The notes under the pieces are model-generated. The model saw only the letters and a list, made by a program, of their open reading frames with translations. It did not search any database and was not told the origin of the DNA. From JBEKHT01 sp049511715 (GTDB lineage: Bacteria; Chloroflexota; Anaerolineae; Anaerolineales; RBG-16-64-43), in contig JBEKXU010000046.1 of NCBI GenBank assembly GCA_049511715.1, forward strand, positions 1-20,165: DNA of 20,165 bases, written 5' to 3'. Position numbers and translations under genes: made by a program. Of this stretch, positions 14,761 to 20,165 are shown one piece after another. Numbering within the stretch: the first letter of the stretch is position 1; the number at the start of each line of letters is the position of its first letter.

Positions 14761-15159
14761 ATGATTTCCAAAGTCATTCGCATCACGCTCGTCGTTCGGG
14801 ATCAAGAGGAAGCGTTTCAGTACTACACCGAAACACTGGGTCTGGAAAAGCGCGCTGACTTTCCCCTGAGCCCCGGGCGGCGCTGGCTGACCATCGCTCC
14901 CAAGGACCAAGAGGGCTTGGAGATTGTCCTGCAACCTTCCGACTGGTTTGAGGGGGCGGAGCGCGAACAGCACGCCGCCATGGTCGGCAAGAACCCCACC
15001 ATCGTTTTCAGCGTGGATGATTGCCGCCAGACCTACACTCTGTTGCAGGGGCGGGGGGTGAAATTTGACTCGCCCCCCGAGGATCTGCCCTACGGCATCC
15101 AGGCAGTTGCTAAAGACCTTTATGGCAATGATCTGGTGCTGCTGGAACCGCGCGAGTAG
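14761..15159 (+). CDS. VOC-family (glyoxalase/bleomycin-resistance fold) protein
   Basis: A 132-residue two-module VOC protein. Each half has the beta-alpha-beta-beta-beta pattern: MISKVIRITLVVRDQEEAFQ, YYTETLGLEKRADFPL and RRWLTIAPK, then TIVFSVDDCRQTYTLLQGRG, GIQAVAKDLYGNDLVLLEPR. The closing E-P after LVLL is the usual end with a metal-ligand position. In this fold a divalent metal is normally held by His/Glu residues. Here the first-strand His is replaced (R7-I-T), so metal binding may be altered or lost. The ATG has GGAGAG five bases upstream. Functions in the family range from glyoxalase and dioxygenase to antibiotic binding; none can be chosen. Confidence 0.88.
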   Translation: MISKVIRITLVVRDQEEAFQYYTETLGLEKRADFPLSPGRRWLTIAPKDQEGLEIVLQPSDWFEGAEREQHAAMVGKNPTIVFSVDDCRQTYTLLQGRGVKFDSPPEDLPYGIQAVAKDLYGNDLVLLEPRE

Positions 15160-15742
15160 GAAGCGAGGAATCGGGTTCTGACGTTGGGCCACTGAACCCT
15201 GAGTGGGACTTGCGGATGGTGCTCCTGGGGCGACAAAGGATCTCCAGCCCAGCCGTCCTCCTCGCGCGGGATCGATTTTTCCCACTGACCCCTGAGCCGT
15301 TGACAAAAAGATTCCTGCCCCCGACGAGCCGCTGGAATTGCTGGGGCGGTCGCTGAGGCCATCAAAATCCCCCTCTCGATTTGAGCATATTCGAGAAGGA
15401 CTCGAGGAAGTGCGTCGTGGATTCCCTTGCTCGCTTGATGCCATTCCGGTCGAACTCTGGGTCGGGGCCTCGGTCATGAAGAATGGGCGGCTAGGCGGGA
15501 AAGGGTTCATATGGGACGGGGTGCGCTCGGCTTCCGGAAGCGATCGGGCGCGTTCGTCTGACGGCTCACGGCGGCATCGTGGCGGCAGCGCCGCTGGAGC
15601 TGCCGGGTTGAGTGAAAGGGTATCTTGCGCTTTCTCATAAGTCTGGAGCGAAGGTGAATTGAGCCGTTTGCAGGCCAAGGCCCTCCTCCGGGTCCCTGCC
15701 CGAATGGAGGCAGAGCTGATAGGTGTGGTGACAGAGGAGGGG
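15160..15742. other. 583-base spacer, nothing identifiable
   Basis: No complete gene, RNA or convincing hairpin terminator is seen. A short plus frame near 15327-15380 (AAGIAGAVAEAIKIPLSI then stop) is hydrophobic and protein-like but only 18 codons long. The frame at 15338-15640 has no family resemblance. The interval sits next to two truncated genes and may be degraded coding sequence. Confidence 0.35.
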
Positions 15743-15976
15743 TCAGATCGTCCCTGCTACCGCGGATAGGCCCCGCAGCGCGTGGGCCGAGACGGCCAGC
15801 AAGACGAGGATGCTGCCCAGGATGACGCTGATGTCAAGCAGGGTGCTCCCAAGCGATCCCAGATTCTGCGAGGCGTTCCACACGCCCTCGGCAACATAAT
15901 GCGTTGGCAAGAGGCGGGCGATGCGTGAGAAGGAGCTGCCGGGCCTGGCCGGGAACAGCGGCCATGCGAGCGATCC
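15743..15976 (-). pseudogene. C-terminal remnant of an ABC-2 type transporter permease
   Basis: The minus strand encodes 77 residues ending at a TGA (15743-15745). They read GSLAWPLFPARPGSSFSRIA, RLLPTHYVAEGVWNASQNLG, and then a membrane helix DISVILGSILVLLAVSAHAL followed by RGLSAVAGTI. This is the pattern of the end of ABC-2 permeases: a periplasmic loop with a P-T-x-Y segment, a short amphipathic region, the last transmembrane helix and a short basic cytoplasmic tail. The remaining two thirds or more of the protein is missing. The frame loses its family character at 15976, eight bases from the start of the acetate kinase remnant on the other strand. There is no start codon with a ribosome binding site. 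Confidence 0.7.
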
Positions 15977-15984
15977 TGGCGTGA

Positions 15985-16305
15985 GTGGCGTCTGGGGAGC
16001 CCGAGGTGAGCCTCACCCCCGATATCCATGTCCACCGCCTGCGCGCGGCCATTGCCTCGATGGCGGCCTCAGTGGACGGCCTGGACGCGCTGGTCTTCAC
16101 GGGAGGTGTCGGCGAGAATGCTCCCGTAATCGGTGCCCGGGCAGTGGAGGGGCTCGCATTTCTGGGCCTGTCGCTGAACCCGACAAAGAACGAGGACAGC
16201 AGCATTGGTCATCTGATCCGTGGTGAGGGAGCGCAGCTCCGGACGCTGGTCATCAGGGCACGCGAGGACCTCGAAATCGCTCGCGAGGTGCGCTCGCTGT
16301 TCTAG
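15985..16305 (+). pseudogene. ackA: C-terminal quarter of acetate kinase
   Basis: A 106-codon frame directly after an in-frame TGA matches the last quarter of acetate kinase (family length about 400). Seen: a region ending DIHVHRLRAAIASMAASVDG, the highly conserved strand and loop LDALVFTGGVGENAPVI, the helix ARAVEGLAFLGLSLNPTKN, and the terminal strand TLVIRAREDLEIAREV. The whole nucleotide-binding N-terminal domain and most of the catalytic core are absent, so it cannot be active. The GTG at 15985 has no ribosome binding site. The 3' end is intact and natural (stop at 16303-16305). It faces away from the truncated ABC permease; both lost their 5' parts at nearly the same point. Confidence 0.85.
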
Positions 16306-16864
16306 CCCGTTGAACCAAGAGTTCGCCTCGAAAAGAAAGAATGGAATCTAGACTCCCCGACCTGCTGCTGTCTTGAGGGGGGATGGAGAGGTCGGGGACC
16401 ATGAGGTGGACCCCGGGAGCGGCCCCGGAACCAGTGCCTGGAATCCTTTCTCCTCTAAGGACGCAAGGGTGGGGCGGCGAACTCACACCGGCGGCGCCCT
16501 GGCCTCGAGGCGCCCGGCGCGGTGAAGGGGCAGGGGGACAGGAGCTCCCCGGCGAAGCTCTCGGGGGATCCGGATCGCGCAGTCGGCCACAGATATGACG
16601 CTCGGATCGGATGAAGGACGGCCGAATCCGAGCGCACCGCATTCGAGGGGCAACAGGAGCGGTTCGCTGGTTAGGGCACTTTCGCGAAAGGACTGGCATC
16701 CGATCATAGCGCCAAGAGGGGCGTCTTGAGGCGGCCAGGGTATTGCGCAGGAAAGGTTGTGCCCCTGAGCTGTGGCGGACCGTTGCGCGAAGAGCTGAAG
16801 TCGAGCAAAAAGAGGGATATAATCCGATCATTAGTGAAGTTCGATAAAACCAAGCGAGGGAGAG
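16306..16864. other. Spacer between the kinase remnant and the lipoprotein gene
   Basis: A 9-bp inverted repeat CCCCGACCT/AGGTCGGGG (16355-16363 with 16389-16397) with a 25-base loop follows the kinase remnant and may be its old terminator. Another imperfect stem occurs around 16600-16632 (CTCGGAT/ATCCGAG). The rest is GC-rich without a recognisable gene. The promoter of the lipoprotein is at the right end. Confidence 0.4.
16795..16823 (+). promoter_or_regulatory. Promoter of the duplicated-domain lipoprotein
   Basis: A perfect TATAAT (16818-16823) preceded at 17 bases by a weak CTGAAG (16795-16800). The surrounding 50 bases are unusually AT-rich for this window. The start of transcription near 16830 leaves a leader of about 35 bases ending in GAGGGAGAG-ATG. 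Confidence 0.6.
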
Positions 16865-18046
16865 ATGAAAGTGACGAGAGCCTCAGGCATAATCATGGTC
16901 CTGGGAATACTGCTGGCCGGCTGCCAGCCCGCAGCCACGCTCACGGCGCAGCCAACCGCGATCCCGCCAACCGCGGTCCCGCCAACCGCGCAAGCAACAT
17001 CCCAGATCCCGACCGCAACACTTCTTGCAGCAACCGAGGTGCCGCCGACGGTCACCCTTCAGCCAAGCCCAACCATCTCGCTGGCAGCCGTTCCGACGGC
17101 CACTCCGCTTCCTCCGGGCGGGCTTCCGGACGTGTCTGCGGGAGTCTATCTGGATGACCTCAGCACGCCTGCGGCCTTGATGCTTTCCTATGTTAATGCG
17201 ATCAACCGCCACGAATACTTGAGGGCCTATTCCTACTGGGACTCCCCCTCCGATTACATTGGTTCGCTGGACAATTTCACCAACGGACTGGCGAATACCA
17301 CTTCGGAAGCAATCACCTTTGGCCTGATCACCTCGGATGGCGCTGCCGGGAGCATGTACTACACTGTGCCAGCAGTCCTTGTGGACACCCTGGGCAACGG
17401 CAGCACAAGCAGATTCTCCAGTTGTTTCATCTTGCGCCTGCCCCAGCCGGCGAATTTTGGCGCGCCGCCGATCTCGCCCATGATGATCGAGCGGGGTGTC
17501 AAGACGGCGATCAGTCCGTCGACGAGCAATGCGACGGCACTGGGGTCTGCCTGCACCGGCGCCAACTACCCGTTGGGAGCCAATCCGGTGCCGGCTGTGG
17601 TCGAATCCCTCAGTGATCTGAGCAACAACAATTACATCGATAACCGCAGCGGCCCCGAGGAATTGATCAGCTCGCTGCTTAATTCCTTGAACCGGAAGGA
17701 ATACGTGCGGGCCTATTCCTACTGGCAGAACCCGTCCTCTTCCGTTGGATCCTATACTTCGTATGCGGCCGGGTTCAGCAATACGGGCGTTGTGACGGCC
17801 ACCTTCGGTATTCCCACCAGCGATGTGGGGGCGGGCCAACGGTATTACTACGTCCCACTGGGCATGAAAGTGACGACTACCAGCAACGGGCAGCAGACGT
17901 TTGTGGGTTGCTACACGATGCATCTTGGCAATCCGGGCATGCAGGCGACCCTGCCGTTCCAGCCGTTGGGGATTACGGCCGGCAAGTTCAAGCTGGTCAG
18001 CAACACCGTGGACGTTACGCCGCTGCTGGCGACAGCCTGCAACTAG
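16865..18046 (+). CDS. Lipoprotein with two tandem copies of an unrecognised ~140-residue domain
   Basis: A 393-residue exported lipoprotein: signal peptide and lipobox LLAG-C20, then a Pro/Thr/Ala-rich linker (about 24-90) with PTAxPPTA-like repeats. The rest is an internal duplication. Copy 1 (about 95-235) has SYVNAINRHEYLRAYSYWDS, GLITSDGAAGSMYYTVPAVL and SSCFILRLP. Copy 2 (about 260-393) has SLLNSLNRKEYVRAYSYWQN, GIPTSDVGAGQRYYYVPLGM and VGCYTMHLG. Each copy has a cysteine pair with identical spacing (C187/C230 and C349/C392, 43 residues apart), suggesting a disulphide in each exported domain. The helix N-R-x-E-Y-x-R-A-Y-S-Y-W resembles SnoaL/NTF2-like or DUF4878-type surface domains in general layout, but I do not recognise the family. 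The ATG follows GAGGG closely. It is a single-gene unit with its own promoter. Confidence 0.85.
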   Translation: MKVTRASGIIMVLGILLAGCQPAATLTAQPTAIPPTAVPPTAQATSQIPTATLLAATEVPPTVTLQPSPTISLAAVPTATPLPPGGLPDVSAGVYLDDLSTPAALMLSYVNAINRHEYLRAYSYWDSPSDYIGSLDNFTNGLANTTSEAITFGLITSDGAAGSMYYTVPAVLVDTLGNGSTSRFSSCFILRLPQPANFGAPPISPMMIERGVKTAISPSTSNATALGSACTGANYPLGANPVPAVVESLSDLSNNNYIDNRSGPEELISSLLNSLNRKEYVRAYSYWQNPSSSVGSYTSYAAGFSNTGVVTATFGIPTSDVGAGQRYYYVPLGMKVTTTSNGQQTFVGCYTMHLGNPGMQATLPFQPLGITAGKFKLVSNTVDVTPLLATACN

Positions 18047-18456
18047 CACCGGATTCCAGCTGGTTCGGAGGGACAAGGCTGCGCCGGAGAGAATGGGTTG
18101 GCTCGGGTGGGTCTGGCTGCGATGACGGCGGACCGCGGGGTGCAAAGCGGCGATCTGGCGGGATCGTCGCTGGCTGGCGTTTCCACGACCCGCTGGATCC
18201 TCAAGCTCGTGCCTCTCTGGGGCACCTGACCGGAAGGAACAGGCGCGCATGGCGTGCGCCGAGGCGCGAATCCGGCGCGGGAGATTGGATGGGGGCTATT
18301 GGGACCCCTGGGCGTCTCTGCGCTGACCGGGTCGGCTATCCATGGCCTGGCTGGCATCGGACCGTGATCTCCACTGGCTCGCGCCATGACGGTCGCGGAG
18401 CTAGGGATGGGGACCCTCGGGACGAGGTTATCGGATTTCCCCCTGAGGTTGGTGTC
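18047..18456. other. 410-base spacer, nothing identifiable
   Basis: Lies between the lipoprotein stop and the broken end of a minus-strand methyltransferase pseudogene. Open frames occur on both strands, as expected at this GC content, without motifs or ribosome binding sites. The minus-strand frame that continues past the methyltransferase remnant shows no methyltransferase features here, so the missing C-terminal half has been replaced rather than frameshifted. Confidence 0.4.
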
Positions 18457-18912
18457 AACATCAAATACCTGGTCTTTGAAGGGCAGTTGCTCCGCGGTCC
18501 CCAGGCAGAGCATTCCGTCGAGCTTCCATTTTGCCGAGTTGAGCTGGCATTGTTTCAGCATCCCTCACGAGATGTCGAGCCCAACGAATTTTGCATTGCG
18601 CGGCAGGAATTGCAGATTGCGCCCGGTGCCCACAGAGACTTCCAGGACCAGGCTCCCCGTTCCCGCCTCAAGCTCGTCGAGGTATTCCCGCAGGCGGCTT
18701 TCGACGTTCATTCCCCTCAAGCGTGAGGCCAGCCATGTCGAGGCATCGTAGAACGGTGCCCCGCGATCATACATGGCTTGATATCTTAGGTTCGATCCCG
18801 ATACTTCGCCCTCCTGGAGAAAGATCGGAATGCCGCCGCGAATCGGGAAGCGCCGGCCGGTCTTGGGATTGAGGAGGTCCTCCTGAGGGCGACGTCGTTC
18901 GTCGGACTCGAT
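18457..18912 (-). pseudogene. Truncated methyltransferase with Trm112-like N-terminus and nonsense codons
   Basis: Read on the minus strand, the frame after a TAG (18913-18915) carries a segment typical of the end of a Trm112-type N-terminal domain (LLNPKTGRRFPIRGGIPIFL). A linker QAMYDRGAPFYDASTWLASR and methyltransferase motif I (LVLEVSVGTGRNLQFL with the following FVGLDIS) come next. An in-frame TGA (18565-18567) interrupts, and translation would resume as GMLKQCQLNSAKWKL, then GTAEQLPFKDQVFDV, the normal next step of a UbiE-like fold. After 18457 all similarity ends; the C-terminal half is gone. An open frame from ATG 18774 covers only the part before the TGA and has no ribosome binding site. 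The upstream TAG may also be a disabling change within the original domain. Two or more lesions make this a genuine pseudogene rather than a sequencing error. Confidence 0.8.
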
Positions 18913-19145
18913 CTAGAGTTCCAGGCCGTCGTGGGTTCTCGAATCGCAAGTCAATGAAGGGAAGTCCGGTTTCATTCCGGGTTCTCCCGGCCAATCATGG
19001 GGTTCTCCCCTCTGTCCGCATCGGCTTCCTTGCGCGGAGAGCACTGGCCTTGGTGGGCCCCTCAGGGCTCCTCGAGCGAGTGGCGGCTGAACCGCCAGGT
19101 CGGCCAGAGGTTGCTGAACTCAGCAGGGCGATCTGTCGTCCGGTC

Positions 19146-19781
19146 TCACCCTGGAGGTACTCGTTCGATGCACGCGGCCAAGGCTGGAATGTTGTCCCGG
19201 CCCGGCAGGCGGAGCAGGAACCGCGCTGGGCGCAGCGCCAGAATGCGCCAACCCTGCTCGGGCACGAACAAGGTCTGCAGCTCGCTCCCGAGAACCCGCC
19301 GCGGCGCATTGGGGACGGAAGGGCTGATGGCAAAACCCAGCAGATAATACCGGCCGCCGCTGGCTAAGGTCTCAGCGAGCTCGCCTGCAAATCGCTGCCG
19401 GTCGAGCGGGCCAAAGAGATGGAAAAACCCGGAGTCGACCACCGCCCGGAAGGGGCCGGGGAGCTGGGAGGGACGAAGCGCGTCGCCGATGCGGAATTCG
19501 ACCAGGCGGCGGACCTCCGGCGCGGCATTAGCTGTCTTCACGCGGGCCTGGGTAATCGCAGCCTCGGCAAGGTCCACACCCAGAACCGTGAGGCTGCGCC
19601 GGGCAAGGGCCAGCGCAAGCTCGCCCGTGCCGCAACCGACGTCCAGTACGGGGCCCGCGGGTGCAAAGTCGTCGAGCAGAGCAAGCAAGGCTGGCTGCGC
19701 CTCGCCAACATCCCAGGGGGATGCCTCGCGGTAGATCCGGTCAAAGAAATCGTTTGGCCGGCTAGGGTCCGAAAAGGTCAT
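19146..19781 (-). CDS. Class I SAM-dependent methyltransferase (small, TPMT/type 12-like)
   Basis: A complete 211-residue methyltransferase. Seen: NDFFDRIYREASPWDVGEAQ near the N-terminus (the P-W-D-x-G-x-x-Q element is common in thiopurine-methyltransferase-like proteins), motif I VLDVGCGTGELALALARR (about residues 45-62), VLGVDLAEAAITQAR with the ribose-binding aspartate, FRIGDALRPSQLPGPF, motif IV AVVDSGFFHLFGPLDR, and LASGGRYYLLGFAIS. It ends in a region (RPARFLLRLPGRDNIPALAA) that completes the fold. The ATG at 19781 is chosen for its GGAG eight bases upstream and because the in-frame upstream extension to 19949 is Arg/Gly-rich and unlike the family. It lies downstream of its own promoter, with a leader of about 160 bases. 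The substrate is unknown; related proteins act on thiols, chalcogens or small metabolites. Confidence 0.9.
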   Translation of the reverse strand: MTFSDPSRPNDFFDRIYREASPWDVGEAQPALLALLDDFAPAGPVLDVGCGTGELALALARRSLTVLGVDLAEAAITQARVKTANAAPEVRRLVEFRIGDALRPSQLPGPFRAVVDSGFFHLFGPLDRQRFAGELAETLASGGRYYLLGFAISPSVPNAPRRVLGSELQTLFVPEQGWRILALRPARFLLRLPGRDNIPALAACIERVPPG

Positions 19782-20165
19782 GAACGCCACTCCAGTCCCA
19801 GCAGGGTTGGTCCGTACCCCTGATCTGAGGATTTCCCCTCGACAGCAACTCTTCGCTTGGGGTGCCCGCCGCCCTGACCTCTGCCTTCGCCATGGCACGC
19901 GGCGAGTCGACGCCGCTCCCTGAAGACTGAGCAACCCCCAAGCCGCCACAGCATAGGCGATATCCGGCTAGGAATCAACAAACTGTTTGGGTTCGATTTG
20001 GGCGGCCGTCCAATCCCTCCATCCTCTCCATCGGCGGAAGAGGCTAGAAGCTCAGCCGGAAAGCCGGTCTTGGCGGACAAAAGAGAGCCGGAAACTGGAC
20101 CGGAGAGTGCCGTCGGCTTCGGAGTGTCGTGAGCAGCGCCTCGTTGGCTTGCCTGAGCAGAGACG
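19782..20165. other. Upstream region of the methyltransferase to the window edge
   Basis: Contains the long leader (19782-19943) and promoter of the minus-strand methyltransferase. Nothing else is supported; open minus-strand frames in 19778-20080 are low-complexity and without a ribosome binding site. The final 160 bases hold no recognisable gene start. Confidence 0.4.
19950..19978 (-). promoter_or_regulatory. Sigma70-type promoter upstream of the methyltransferase
   Basis: On the minus strand TTGATT (19973-19978), a 17-base spacer and TATGCT (19950-19955). The -10 is identical to that of the leaderless gene at the left edge of the window. The start would be near 19943, which excludes the in-frame GTG at 19949 as a start codon. 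Confidence 0.6.

Noticed and set aside
14287..15678. A 463-codon open frame on the minus strand
   Set aside because: It runs antisense through the well-supported VOC gene, has no domain, is rich in Arg/Pro/Ser/Gly as expected of a shadow frame in GC-rich DNA, and has no ribosome binding site.
16883..18250. A 455-codon open frame antisense to the duplicated-domain lipoprotein
   Set aside because: Arg/His-rich shadow frame. The plus-strand gene has a signal peptide, lipobox, internal repeats, promoter and ribosome binding site.
1..20165. tRNA genes, CRISPR arrays, insertion sequences, phage or known defence systems
   Set aside because: No cloverleaf with a proper T-arm, no spaced direct repeats, no transposase or integrase, and no defence hallmark proteins other than the VapB/VapC pair were seen. 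GGGTTCAACCC near 4788 resembles a T-loop but has only a 3-bp stem.

Overview
The window looks like a chromosomal segment of a GC-rich bacterium, most probably an uncultured Chloroflexota of the Anaerolineae type. The evidence is indirect. There are two lipoproteins with Thr/Pro-rich linkers, one carrying an NBR1-type Ig-like domain and a TFTPTA-repeat tail, which is a habit of Anaerolineae. There are also several deazaflavin (F420)-type oxidoreductases and many small class I methyltransferases. No rRNA, tRNA, CRISPR array, prophage or insertion sequence was seen. Taxonomy is an inference and was not tested by search.

Layout. Positions 1-1840 (mostly minus strand): the 5' end of an unidentified gene with a consensus promoter and no room for a leader, a PhnB-like VOC protein, and a VapB/VapC toxin-antitoxin pair with its own promoter. 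Positions 2470-3755 (plus): a deazaflavin-dependent nitroreductase-like gene followed by a TIGR00027/LCM-type methyltransferase, probably one operon. Positions 3965-5451 (minus): a methyltransferase broken by a one-base frameshift, then the manganese exporter MntP. Positions 5860-7849 (plus): a hairpin-rich leader, the NBR1-domain lipoprotein and a second deazaflavin oxidoreductase. Positions 8609-10411: divergent LUD-domain protein and SAM methyltransferase. Positions 10851-12278 (plus): nitroreductase plus LLM-class flavin/F420 oxidoreductase operon, ending at a strong bidirectional terminator. Positions 12664-14166 (minus): a 14-TM DHA2-type MFS exporter without an evident start codon. Positions 14761-15159 (plus): a glyoxalase/VOC protein. 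Positions 15743-16305: the tails of an ABC-2 permease (minus) and an acetate kinase (plus), placed head to head 8 bases apart. Positions 16865-18046 (plus): a lipoprotein with two tandem copies of an unrecognised domain. Positions 18457-19781 (minus): a dead Trm112-type methyltransferase and an intact methyltransferase.

The most striking property is decay. Only a little over half of the window is intact coding sequence. At least four genes are visibly broken: one frameshift, one gene with nonsense codons plus truncation, and two reciprocal 5' truncations. Several unassigned spacers hold short reading frames that look like gene tails. Intact genes are small, mostly single-gene or two-gene units, and lean to redox/xenobiotic-type enzymes, methyl transfer and efflux. 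I found no convincing new multi-gene system. The best candidates for something undescribed are the duplicated-domain lipoprotein with a conserved cysteine pair per repeat and the double-truncation scar.
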